DNA from: Gammaproteobacteria bacterium
GTDB lineage: Bacteria; Pseudomonadota; Gammaproteobacteria; UBA4575
Assembly: GCA_026713925.1 (NCBI GenBank)
Contig: JAPONM010000025.1
Span: 124,001 to 188,000 of the forward strand
DNA length: 64,000 bases
Direction of reading: 5' to 3'
Position numbers and translations under genes: made by a program. This document shows positions 27,905 through 36,593 of this stretch, piece after piece. Numbering within the stretch: position 1 is the stretch's first letter; each line of letters starts with the position of its first letter. The notes under the pieces were generated by a model that had not been told where the DNA came from, did not search any database, and was given only the letters and a program-made list of their open reading frames with translations.

Positions 27905-29407
27905 TTAGCTGCCCTGATCACTGGATTCCGGGCGCATTTGTGGGAAAAGTATGACATCCCGGATATTGTAAGAATCGGTCAGTAGCATTACCAGGCGGTC
28001 AACACCTATGCCCTCTCCCGCAGTAGGAGGCAGACCATATTCCAGTGCACGAATATAGTCTGCATCATAGCTCATGGCTTCTTTGTCACCACCTTGTTTA
28101 TCGATGGCCTGCAATCTAAACCGCTCGGCCTGGTCCTCAGGGTCATTCAACTCTGAAAAACCGTTGGCAATTTCTCTCCCACCCACAAAAAATTCAAAAC
28201 GATCTGTCACAAACGGATCATCATCATTTTTCCGTGCAAGTGGAGAGACATCAGCGGGGAATGCAGTGATGAAAGTGGGATCCCTGAGATTTTTTTCAAC
28301 GGTTTTTTCAAAAATTTCAGTTTGCACTTTACCAAGTCTGTGACTCGCTTCTATAGGTACCCCCAGTTCCCCCGCTACAGTCCTTGCACTCTCGAGGGAA
28401 TCCAGATCTTCAGCAACAAGTTCCGGATTAAAGTGCAGAATTGACTCCTTTACCGTCATGCGGGTAAATGGTTTGGCAAAGTCGCTGATTTCACTCCCAT
28501 ATTTAATCGATGTGGTACCTAAAACTTCATTGCATACCCAACGCATCATCTCTTCAGTGAGGTCCATCATGTCATGGAAATCAGAATAAGCCTGGTAAAA
28601 CTCCAGCATGGTGAATTCCGGATTATGGTGTGGAGACAATCCCTCATTGCGGAAATTTCGGTTAATTTCAAATACCCGCTCTATTCCCCCTACTACCAAA
28701 CGCTTCAAATATAATTCAGGCGCTACACGCAAGTATAGAGATTTGCCCAGCGCATTATGATACGTTTCAAAAGGCCGCGCTGCTGCACCTCCTGCAATGG
28801 ACTGCATCATTGGAGTTTCTACTTCAACATACCTGCGAGCAAGTAGAAACTTCCTCAGACATTGAATGATTTCAGTGCGTTTTCTCAATACTGCACGCGA
28901 GTCCTCATTCATGATTAAATCGACATATCGTTGCCGATACCTCTGCTCTTGGTCTGTAAGACCATGATATTTTTCAGGCAACGGACGCAAGGATTTTGTT
29001 AGCAAGACTGCTGACTGTATCTTAACGTACAAATCACCTTTTCTGGACCTATGAACAGGCCCAGATATTCCTACAACATCACCTACATCCCACGTATCAA
29101 TTTCCTGAATCAGCAGTTCCTCCGAGTTTTTACGATCAATGTAGGCCTGTATGCAGCCGGTCATGTCCTGTAACACTAAAAAAGAACTGCGTATCCTCAT
29201 GATACGTGCACCAATTGCGACACATTGGTTTAACTCACTGAGCTCGTCTCTGGATTTCTCACGAAGTGTATCCTGCAGATCCTGTGCATAGCTGTTCCGG
29301 CGAAAGTGATTAGGAAAAGCAGTACCTCGTTGCCTGTGTAAAGCCAGTTTTGCACGCCTTTGGGCAATGAGTCTGTTCTCATCCTGCATCTGGCTTTCTT
29401 CTGACAT
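27905..29407 (-). CDS. lysS: Lysyl-tRNA synthetase, class II
   Basis: Charges tRNA-Lys. The N-terminal OB-fold anticodon domain ([21 protein letters not shown]) is followed by class II motif 1 (VEVETPMM), motif 2 ([24 protein letters not shown], residues ~262-285) and motif 3 ([19 protein letters not shown]). Length (500) is normal. It starts five bases after the prfB stop, the standard prfB-lysS pairing. Confidence 0.97.
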   Translation of the reverse strand: MSEESQMQDENRLIAQRRAKLALHRQRGTAFPNHFRRNSYAQDLQDTLREKSRDELSELNQCVAIGARIMRIRSSFLVLQDMTGCIQAYIDRKNSEELLIQEIDTWDVGDVVGISGPVHRSRKGDLYVKIQSAVLLTKSLRPLPEKYHGLTDQEQRYRQRYVDLIMNEDSRAVLRKRTEIIQCLRKFLLARRYVEVETPMMQSIAGGAAARPFETYHNALGKSLYLRVAPELYLKRLVVGGIERVFEINRNFRNEGLSPHHNPEFTMLEFYQAYSDFHDMMDLTEEMMRWVCNEVLGTTSIKYGSEISDFAKPFTRMTVKESILHFNPELVAEDLDSLESARTVAGELGVPIEASHRLGKVQTEIFEKTVEKNLRDPTFITAFPADVSPLARKNDDDPFVTDRFEFFVGGREIANGFSELNDPEDQAERFRLQAIDKQGGDKEAMSYDADYIRALEYGLPPTAGEGIGVDRLVMLLTDSYNIRDVILFPQMRPESSDQGS

Positions 29408-29412
29408 GCTGT

Positions 29413-30508
29413 CTACAGACCACTTTTAAGGCTTGCTTCGATGAACGGGTCGAGATTGCCATCAAGTACAGCCTGTGTATTGCCTGTTTCAACTGTTGTC
29501 CGCAAATCCTTGATGCGGGACTGATCCAGCACATACGAGCGAATCTGGCTGCCCCAGCCGATATCTGCTTTGCTATCTTCTAAAACCTTTTTTTCTCCTT
29601 CACGCCTTTTAAACTCCATCTCATACAACTTTGCCTTGAGCTGCTTCATAGCAGTATCCTTGTTCCTGTGCTTGGAACGATCATTCTGACATTGCGTTAC
29701 GATCCCACTTGGCAGATGTGTGATACGCACAGCTGACTCAGTTTTGTTTACGTGCTGACCCCCGGCTCCACTCGCGCGATACACGTCAATTCGCAAATCA
29801 GCAGGATTGACCTCGATATCGATATCATCACTAACCTCAGGTGACACAAATACTGCTGCAAAGGAAGTGTGCCTGCGATTGCCCGAATCAAATGGTGATT
29901 TTCGAACCAGACGATGTACACCTGTTTCAGTTCGTAGCCAGCCGAACGCGTACTCACCTTCAAACCTGATTGTTGCGCTCTTGATACCAGCCACTTCACC
30001 AGGGGAGACCTCAATCAACTCAGTCTTAAAATTTTTGCGTTCGCCCCAACGCAGGTACATGCGCAATAACATTTCAGCCCAGTCCTGAGCCTCTGTGCCT
30101 CCAGAACCAGACTGAACATCCAGAAAGGCATTACCTGAATCCATATCACCGGAAAACATACGATTAAACTCAAGCTTTGCTACCTGGGACTCAAGCTTCG
30201 ACAGATCTTTCGCTACAGCCTGAATAGCTTCCAAGTCGCCCTCATTCACCGCCAGCTCAAGCAGGCTCTTTGCATCAGCTACCTCTTCTTCTACGTGCTC
30301 GATTGTTTTTACAACCCCTTCAAGCTTCACACGTTGTTTGCTGAGCTTCTGTATAGCTTCGGGCTGATTCCAGGTTTCAGTACTTTCTAGTTCAAGGTAG
30401 ATTTCGTGCAAACGTTCTCGCTTTCCATCATAGTCAAAGGTACCCCCTTAGGTTCGTAGCACGAACCTTCAGATCCTCAATCAGACTTTGTAATGAGTTG
30501 GTTTCCAT
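29413..30508 (-). CDS. prfB: Peptide chain release factor 2 (programmed +1 frameshift)
   Basis: RF2 reads UGA and UAA stop codons. The protein is encoded in two frames. An initial frame from the ATG at 30508 gives [19 protein letters not shown] through LRGYL and meets UGA at 30436-30434. After a +1 shift, [17 protein letters not shown] and the rest follow to 29413, about 364 residues in total. The tripeptide SPF (in [15 protein letters not shown]) gives UGA specificity, and GGQ (in [17 protein letters not shown]) catalyses peptide release. The residue before SGAGGQ is Ala, the common, more active variant compared with E. coli K-12 Thr. Autoregulation by RF2 level is established for this arrangement. 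Confidence 0.96.
30433..30448 (-). promoter_or_regulatory. RF2 +1 frameshift site
   Basis: Reading on the minus strand, AGGGGG (30448-30443), a three-base spacer, the slippery CTT (30439-30437), TGA (30436-30434) and a following C. This is the same layout as in E. coli prfB: an internal Shine-Dalgarno-like element three bases before CUU-UGA-C. When RF2 is scarce the ribosome slips into the +1 frame. Confidence 0.95.
30450..30468 (-). repeat. Hairpin abutting the prfB frameshift signal
   Basis: AGGTTCGT (30450-30457) and ACGAACCT (30461-30468) form a perfect 8-bp stem with a three-base loop, inside the coding sequence for VRATNL. In the mRNA it ends just before the AAGGGGG of the frameshift element. 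Whether it affects slippage is unknown; E. coli is not described as needing a hairpin here. Confidence 0.55.
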
Positions 30509-30724
30509 ATAGTTTTTCCGGGTAAGAGAAGGCGCGTATAATACCGCATTAGCATTGCTAACAGTAGGTCCCGAAATATACAGACCCCAGCAGCCCCCAC
30601 AGCAACCCCAAGCATCCAAACACCTAGGCGGGCAATCCAGATCAGTTCCATTACCGGATCACAGGTCATAGCTGAAGGTAATATATACTTAATATCCTCA
30701 ACTGGTACAGACGACATTGTGTAA

Positions 30725-32155
30725 ATGGCAGGCATGAACGAACATATTTTGTTTCTGACAGGGAAGCTGGCAGAAAAAAGCCTGCATCGTGTGCTGCAAT
30801 CCATACAGCCAACAGACTTCACTTATGACGTTCGCCAGCTAGGTGTAAGTGTAGCGGCATTGATGACAACGCAGCTAATTGAAAAACGTCTAACCAACAT
30901 CGGGCATGTAAGCCGGATTGTGATCCCCGGTCGCTGCAGAGGCGATATAGACATTCTTTCTAGATCACTAGGTGTTGCAGTCGAGCGAGGCCCAAACGAA
31001 CTAAAGGACTTGCCTGCCTACCTTGGTCGCGCGTCAATAAAAACAGGCCTGGACAAATCCGACGTACAGATATTCGCAGAGATAGTTGATGCACCCAACA
31101 TGTCTGTAGAAGAGATTATTAAACGTGCATACACGTATCAACAGGACGGGGCAGACATCATAGACGTTGGCTGTTTGCCCGGCACTTCCTTTCCACACCT
31201 AAAAGAAGCTGTACACGCCCTTAAATCAGAAAATTTCAAAGTCAGTGTGGATTCACTTACACCAAAAGACCTGATCACCGGGGGCTTGGCTGGCGCAGAC
31301 TATCTCCTGAGCCTGGATGAAAAAAGCCTGTGGGTTTTGGAAGAAGTTGATGCCATACCTATTGTAATCGGCTATCCACCAAGTAGCGCCCGGTCCCTTT
31401 ACCGGGTTATCGATAAGCTGTCTGTATCGGGTAGAAATTTTATTGCCGATTCAATACTTGACCCGATTCATTTTGGCTTTACGGAATCCATAGTCCGGTA
31501 CAGAAACTTACGAAAACGCTATCCAGATATTGAAATTATGATGGGCATTGGAAATCTTACCGAACTCACTCATGCGGACTCAGCCGGCACAAACGCAATT
31601 TTAGCAGGGATGATTTCAGAACTTGAAATTCACCATTTGCTCATTACAGAAGTAAGTGAGCACTGTCGCTATGCTGTTCGGGAAGCAGACCTGGCACGGC
31701 GTATCATGCATGCCTCTAAAATCGATAACGTACCACCTAAAGGCTACAATAATGGACTCATGGGACTGCATGAACCTGAACCCTTTCCCTACAGTGTAGA
31801 AGAAATCAAGGAGTTTGCAGCAGGAGTCAAAGACCCAAACTACCGGATACAGGTAAGCAAGGATGGCATTCACACCTATAACCGTGATGGCATGCATACC
31901 ACAACGGACCCTTATGAAATCTATCCAGATCTACATATCGAAAATGATATCGGTCACGCATTTTATCTTGGTGTGGAACATGCTCGCGCACAAATTGCCT
32001 GGCAACTGGGTAAAAGATATGAACAGGATGAGGAGTTGGACTGGGGCGTGGCTACCCAAAAGCAACCGGAAAACCTAGGGCATTACAAGCCGGAAGGTAC
32101 GACCATGCACACCCGTAAAGCCCGCAAAACTATCTTGAAAAACAGGAAAAAATAA
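30725..32155 (+). CDS. Dihydropteroate-synthase-like protein (DUF6513 type)
   Basis: A 476-residue protein with an N-terminal unknown domain (~1-110; ILFLTGKLAEKSLHRVLQ, PGRCRGDI) and a TIM-barrel resembling dihydropteroate synthase. The barrel has DGADIIDVGCLPGTSFPHL (~140), VSVDSLTP (~175) and IADSILDPIHFGF (~240). The C-terminal part (KDPNYRIQVSKDGIHTYN, HAFYLGVEHARAQIAWQLGK) is typical of the H4MPT-linked family. Homologues occur with H4MPT genes in methylotrophs and archaea. By inference it may join the pterin diphosphate to ribofuranosylaminobenzene phosphate, the DHPS-like step of H4MPT synthesis. It starts a plus-strand operon with DUF447 and mfnB. Confidence 0.8.
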   Translation: MAGMNEHILFLTGKLAEKSLHRVLQSIQPTDFTYDVRQLGVSVAALMTTQLIEKRLTNIGHVSRIVIPGRCRGDIDILSRSLGVAVERGPNELKDLPAYLGRASIKTGLDKSDVQIFAEIVDAPNMSVEEIIKRAYTYQQDGADIIDVGCLPGTSFPHLKEAVHALKSENFKVSVDSLTPKDLITGGLAGADYLLSLDEKSLWVLEEVDAIPIVIGYPPSSARSLYRVIDKLSVSGRNFIADSILDPIHFGFTESIVRYRNLRKRYPDIEIMMGIGNLTELTHADSAGTNAILAGMISELEIHHLLITEVSEHCRYAVREADLARRIMHASKIDNVPPKGYNNGLMGLHEPEPFPYSVEEIKEFAAGVKDPNYRIQVSKDGIHTYNRDGMHTTTDPYEIYPDLHIENDIGHAFYLGVEHARAQIAWQLGKRYEQDEELDWGVATQKQPENLGHYKPEGTTMHTRKARKTILKNRKK

Positions 32156-32161
32156 TCAGGC

Positions 32162-32737
32162 ATGCCATTTATCAGGGAATGCATTGTCACTACAGTCGAT
32201 GATGGCGGAAACGTCCACGTAGCCCCCATGGGAATTCATGAAGATGAAAATCGTTTTATCATATTACCGTTCAAGCCATCCATCACTTTGGATAACCTAG
32301 AGAAGCAGGGAACGGCAACTCTCAATTATACGGATGATGTTCGAGTCTATGCTGGCTGCCTCACAAGCCACAACGACTGGCCTACCCGTGACACAACAAT
32401 CATCCAGGGTGCACGTTTAGAAAACTGCCTGGCACATACAGAACTGGAGGTGATCCGAAAAACTGATGATATAGTTCGGCCCGAATACCTCTGCAAATCT
32501 GTTTATGAAGCCACGCATGCCCCGTTTCACGGCTATAATCGCGCTCAGTCTGCAGTGGTCGAGCTTGCAATCTTAGTCAGTCGTTTGCACATCCTGAATG
32601 AAGAGAAGGTCAATCGGGAGATTAAATACCTGAAAACAAGTGTCGAGAAAACTGCCGGTCCACGAGAACAGGAGGCATGGAGGTGGTTGATGTTGAAAGT
32701 AGCCAGTTTTCGAGAGTCGAAAAAGGAGAGTTTATGA
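32162..32737 (+). CDS. DUF447 family protein
   Basis: A 191-residue protein beginning IRECIVTTVDDGGNVHVAPMGIH, the DUF447 signature, with the predicted split-barrel flavin-binding fold of that family (FIILPFKPSITLDNL, TATLNYTDDVRVYA). The family recurs in H4MPT/methanofuran gene clusters of archaea and methylotrophs but has no established function. It starts six bases after the DHPS-like gene, and its stop overlaps the mfnB start as ATGA, so all three are one transcription unit. A role in cofactor biosynthesis is inference from context. Confidence 0.78.
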   Translation: MPFIRECIVTTVDDGGNVHVAPMGIHEDENRFIILPFKPSITLDNLEKQGTATLNYTDDVRVYAGCLTSHNDWPTRDTTIIQGARLENCLAHTELEVIRKTDDIVRPEYLCKSVYEATHAPFHGYNRAQSAVVELAILVSRLHILNEEKVNREIKYLKTSVEKTAGPREQEAWRWLMLKVASFRESKKESL

Positions 32738-33450
32738 TGACAGGCATGCTCGCAAGCGTGCGCAATCTGGAAGAGGCAAATATCGTATGCGAAGGTGGCG
32801 CTGACATTGTCGACCTTAAGGAACCTGACTACGGTGTACTAGGTGCCGTCCCCTTGGATATGATGCACCGCGTAGTCGATGCACTATGGGAAAAATGCCT
32901 CATTAGTGCTACCACCGGAGACTTGCCCGCCAACGCATCCGCAATCGAAGATCAAGTCATGAAGACCTCCGAAACAGGTGTCGATTACGTCAAGGTAGGA
33001 ATGTTCAGCAAACAGCATATAGAAAACTGCCTCCCGCACCTGGCCTCTTGCGCCTGCAAGGGTATCGCCATAATTGCTGTTATGTTTGCTGATTTGGACT
33101 TTGATATGGATTATGCAATCCAAACGGCAAAACAGGCTGGGCTGAGAGGCATTATGCTGGATACGGCACGCAAGGGCTCCGGGAGCTTACTCAAGCACAA
33201 AAGTATTTTGCAACTCGAGTATTTCGTTAACCGCTCCCGGCAAAATGGTTTGCTAATTGGGCTAGCCGGTTCGTTAACAGTAGAAGATATTCCAGCGGTA
33301 ATCAAGGCTGGCCCCAATTATATTGGTTTTCGCTCGGCACTATGCTCAAGCCAGCAAAGAACTAGCTATATCGACAAGAGCGCCTTTCAGGAGGTCAGAA
33401 GCAGTATTCCTATCCTTGCCGGGCAGAATTCAGCTTCAAGAAAGATTTAA
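32734..33450 (+). CDS. mfnB: (5-Formylfuran-3-yl)methyl phosphate synthase MfnB
   Basis: Makes the furan ring precursor of methanofuran/methylofuran from two glyceraldehyde-3-phosphates. The DUF556 barrel has the expected active-site lysines: GADIVDLKEPDYGVLGA (Schiff-base Lys), VDYVKVGMF, and MLDTARKGSG with Asp and Lys. The ATG at 32734 overlaps the DUF447 stop and has AAGGAG five bases upstream; upstream in-frame codons from 32677 do not resemble the family. The product is about 238 residues. The last 41 bases overlap the 3' end of the convergent RND transporter gene. Confidence 0.88.
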   Translation: MMTGMLASVRNLEEANIVCEGGADIVDLKEPDYGVLGAVPLDMMHRVVDALWEKCLISATTGDLPANASAIEDQVMKTSETGVDYVKVGMFSKQHIENCLPHLASCACKGIAIIAVMFADLDFDMDYAIQTAKQAGLRGIMLDTARKGSGSLLKHKSILQLEYFVNRSRQNGLLIGLAGSLTVEDIPAVIKAGPNYIGFRSALCSSQQRTSYIDKSAFQEVRSSIPILAGQNSASRKI

Positions 33451-35956
33451 AAGGCCGAGTGGACGTGGCCTCAAGCAATAGAGGAATAACGCTGAATGTT
33501 GCAAACAGGGAAATCAGCATGGCTAAGCTGGTAAGCAGCCCAAAATAAATTGAGGGGATAAAGTTGGACAATACGAGTATGAGAAATCCCAGAGCAATTG
33601 TTATCGATGTAAAATAAAGTGCTTTGCCAACGGTCGTTTGTGCAGTATGCATGGCCTTGAAGTGATCACCCCCGTGTGCGCATTCTTTCTTGTAACGATG
33701 AATGTAGTGTATGGCATAATCAACACCCACCCCTACCGTGATTGCAGCAGTAGTAATCGTCATGATATCCAGAGGTATCCCCAAGGCGCCTATCAGTCCC
33801 AGTATAAACAGTACAGTAAATGCATTGGGCAGAGCTCCGATTAACGCCAGCCTTAAACTGCGAAACAAAACTGTCAGCACAACAAGAATACAGGCAAATA
33901 CTGTACCCAGAGTCAAAATCTGGGAGCGGAACAAACTCTGTAAGAGATTATTGTACAAAACACTTACACCGGTGAGTTTTGCCTCTTCATTCTCTTTGAC
34001 ATAATTGTTATTGATTTCGGAGTGTATTTTTTTCAACAAGTCGTTTCTTACCAAAGAAGGATCTGAGTCCTTAATGCGTGCCAAAATTCTGGCCTGGGTC
34101 CCATCTTTCGAGATAAAGGGAAAGATCACATCCTGCTTCATATCTTCAGGCACTTTTGAGTAGATCAGCGACAAATGGAAGTCCTCCAAGGCTTCGCCAT
34201 TGTTTACGGCCCGGAAGACTTGTTCAATACTCGAGAGTGACAGAACTTTACCGACCTGTGGCAAACCTTCAAGATAATCATGTATTCGATCTATTTTCCT
34301 GATACCGCTTCGATTGTACCAGTAGCTCTTGGTTGTGAAGTCATCCTGGGTGTCTTCAAGCTCTGCCAAGTAGTCATCAAATTCATCCATTTCCTCCTCG
34401 GTTTCTGCCTCCAGCCCGGTATCCGATGTAGCCTCAAGCATGACTTCTAGCGGGACTGTACCTCCGAGCTCCAGATCTATTGTTTTCAGCCCCTTATAAA
34501 TGTCTGTTGACTCCTTGAAGTAATCAATAAACCGGTTCTCAACAGTCAGCTGACTGATTCCAATCATACTGAACACAAACATACCCGCTAACACAGTTGC
34601 TGACATTTTCTTGTGTTCCATAACCAGACTGAGAATCCTGTCAAGAAACACGGAGTATGTATCTTTACGAAATTGCCTGGGTGCAGGACCTATCAGCCTG
34701 ATCAGCGCAGGCAAGACAGTAAACGTGAGCAAAAATGCACAGAAAAGTCCCAAAATCATCATGTACCCAAAAGTTATGAGAGGCCTTATGTCACTCAAAG
34801 TCAATGAAAAAAATGCGACAGCAGAAGTCAACACCATGTAAAAGCACGGAGTCACGATTTGTGACACTGCTGTTTTTGTATTTTCTTCAGTATTGTCACC
34901 TGGATTCAGCAACTGGATTTCCTGATACCGGATAATGACGTGTATCGACAACGCGATCGAAAAGATTATCAGTAACGCTATAAAGTTTGAGGAAACGACC
35001 GTCAGCTGAAAGCCCAGCAAGCCTATGAGCCCGGTAACCAGCAGTACATTCAAGACTGCACATACTAACGCGAGAAATATCCATGCTGGATTGCGGAAAA
35101 AAATAAACAGTACGATGACCATGATGACCGCAATAGCAATGCCAAAAGTTTTCAGGTCGTTCAGGGCAAACATTTTCACGTCACTTATAATCAACGGCGT
35201 GCCTGCCAGATAAAATTGACCTTTTTCTTGCACGCTGGAAAGTACAGCACGTATTGAAGTTAGAATACGTTCAAATCGCTTACTCTCTAATTCCTTTTGT
35301 ACACTCAACTTTTCCCGTACTGATTCAAGCTCAGCCTGTTCCCCTTCTGACAGCAGTTGGCTATTGTAATTTTGTACCAACTGAAATTTCCTCTCTAGCA
35401 ACCCTGCAAGTTCATGGTTTTTCTGAATCGCTACCTGCATTGCAGTCAGACTGAGATCCTTGCTCACCAGATTATCTACGTAAATAGAACTGGTAGTGAA
35501 TTCCTCAAGTGCCTTGCCCAAATCTACTTGTGAGGACAGTAAATTTGGGTATGTTATCGCGCCGGTCTTTTCGTCCTCCTGCTGTTGTAAAAGTAATGGC
35601 ACATTAACAATTGAAGTAACTCCGGCTACGCCCTCGATCTGCCCAAACTGCTCTGAGAGGTTTTCAATCAGCTCAATCGTGTCCCTGTCCAGAATTCCCG
35701 CACGGGGCTTTACTCCAACAACGACAAAGTCATCCAACCCAAAATGGCGATGCACTTTCCGGTAGTACTCAAGATCAGGATCGTTCTCAAGCATCAGTGA
35801 GTCAGGTGATGCATCAATATGCAGTTTTTTGATATGCGGACTTACGGCGATGACCAGTGCCAGCATACCCAAGATAACGAGATACGGGTGATGCGTGACG
35901 ATGCGTACAAAATTTCTCGTCAGTGTGTGGAACATTGTCAAATTTGTATCACTCAT
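33410..35956 (-). CDS. RND-superfamily exporter (MMPL/patched type)
   Basis: An 848-residue transporter with two repeats of one helix, a large periplasmic loop and a five-helix bundle. The first helix is near residues 25-45, the first bundle near 275-440 with FFRNPAWIFLALVCAVLN and SLTLSDIRPLITFGYMMI, and the second near 660-835 with TTAAITVGVGVDYAIHYIHR. An acidic stretch (AETEEEMDEFDDYLAELED, ~520-540) lies in the second loop. The substrate is unknown. It sits among methylofuran genes and converges with mfnB with a 41-bp overlap. Export of a lipid or hopanoid-like compound is a family generalisation, not shown here. Confidence 0.8.
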   Translation of the reverse strand: MSDTNLTMFHTLTRNFVRIVTHHPYLVILGMLALVIAVSPHIKKLHIDASPDSLMLENDPDLEYYRKVHRHFGLDDFVVVGVKPRAGILDRDTIELIENLSEQFGQIEGVAGVTSIVNVPLLLQQQEDEKTGAITYPNLLSSQVDLGKALEEFTTSSIYVDNLVSKDLSLTAMQVAIQKNHELAGLLERKFQLVQNYNSQLLSEGEQAELESVREKLSVQKELESKRFERILTSIRAVLSSVQEKGQFYLAGTPLIISDVKMFALNDLKTFGIAIAVIMVIVLFIFFRNPAWIFLALVCAVLNVLLVTGLIGLLGFQLTVVSSNFIALLIIFSIALSIHVIIRYQEIQLLNPGDNTEENTKTAVSQIVTPCFYMVLTSAVAFFSLTLSDIRPLITFGYMMILGLFCAFLLTFTVLPALIRLIGPAPRQFRKDTYSVFLDRILSLVMEHKKMSATVLAGMFVFSMIGISQLTVENRFIDYFKESTDIYKGLKTIDLELGGTVPLEVMLEATSDTGLEAETEEEMDEFDDYLAELEDTQDDFTTKSYWYNRSGIRKIDRIHDYLEGLPQVGKVLSLSSIEQVFRAVNNGEALEDFHLSLIYSKVPEDMKQDVIFPFISKDGTQARILARIKDSDPSLVRNDLLKKIHSEINNNYVKENEEAKLTGVSVLYNNLLQSLFRSQILTLGTVFACILVVLTVLFRSLRLALIGALPNAFTVLFILGLIGALGIPLDIMTITTAAITVGVGVDYAIHYIHRYKKECAHGGDHFKAMHTAQTTVGKALYFTSITIALGFLILVLSNFIPSIYFGLLTSLAMLISLFATFSVIPLLLEATSTRPFKSFLKLNSARQG

Positions 35957-36005
35957 CAGCCTTGTAGACTAACACAAATATTTGGGCAAAGTGCCGAACA
36001 TACAT

Positions 36006-36593
36006 TCAGGTTATGCCTATCAGTTTTGCAAATTCATTGGCATGAGACTTGTGCATGAAGTGTGCTGTAATTCCCTTGTCTGCAAGCAGCGTAGGCAAAA
36101 CCGGGTCTATACACTCATGCTTTTTCAGATCATGAATTGAGACGTTTAAAAGTGTAACCGGCGCAGATTTCACAAATAACAGATGTTCAATAGATAAATA
36201 TCTGGCTAACCATGCAGCGAGGCTGTCTGACGTGACGTCCCAAGTTCTTGCGAGCTCGCAATGCTGGCTCACCATATGATAAGGCTCCCATATTGCGACC
36301 TTGCCATCATCCCAGCAGGATTGAATCCGTTCCCTGCAGCTTGCAAGACACATCCGTGGGCACAACGATGCCAACATGTAGCCAAACTGCTGCATACCTA
36401 GTACCGCCATATTATGTGCGAGTGTCATGTCAAGGCCAAATTGCCTGTCAGTAGTACGCACTTGGTCTGCATAAGGGCCTCCACCCGGCACAATCACAAA
36501 CTGATGTGTGCTGCAAGCATCCAAGATGTCCAGCCACTCCTTTAGGTGACTGCTCCCATACAAGCTGCCGCCGATCTTAACTACCCATGGCAT
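36006..36593 (-). CDS. Amino acid kinase family protein (MfnE-like)
   Basis: A 195-residue kinase with the amino-acid-kinase phosphate motif VVKIGGSLYGSSHL at the N terminus and FVIVPGGGPYADQVR near residue 33. WDVTSDSLAAWLARYL and LLFVKSAPVTLL contribute the nucleotide site. The family includes archaeal MfnE, which phosphorylates aminomethylfuran phosphate to the diphosphate in methanofuran synthesis. The short length and location beside mfnB-, mfnF- and mfnD-like genes support that role. It overlaps the pabB end by 17 bp and is last in a four-gene minus-strand operon. Confidence 0.8.
   Translation of the reverse strand: MPWVVKIGGSLYGSSHLKEWLDILDACSTHQFVIVPGGGPYADQVRTTDRQFGLDMTLAHNMAVLGMQQFGYMLASLCPRMCLASCRERIQSCWDDGKVAIWEPYHMVSQHCELARTWDVTSDSLAAWLARYLSIEHLLFVKSAPVTLLNVSIHDLKKHECIDPVLPTLLADKGITAHFMHKSHANEFAKLIGIT

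Noticed and set aside
30509-30619. Longer N-terminal frame for RF2 starting at 30619
   Set aside because: The Cys/Gly-rich upstream residues do not resemble RF2; the ATG at 30508 gives the usual 24 codons before the frameshift.
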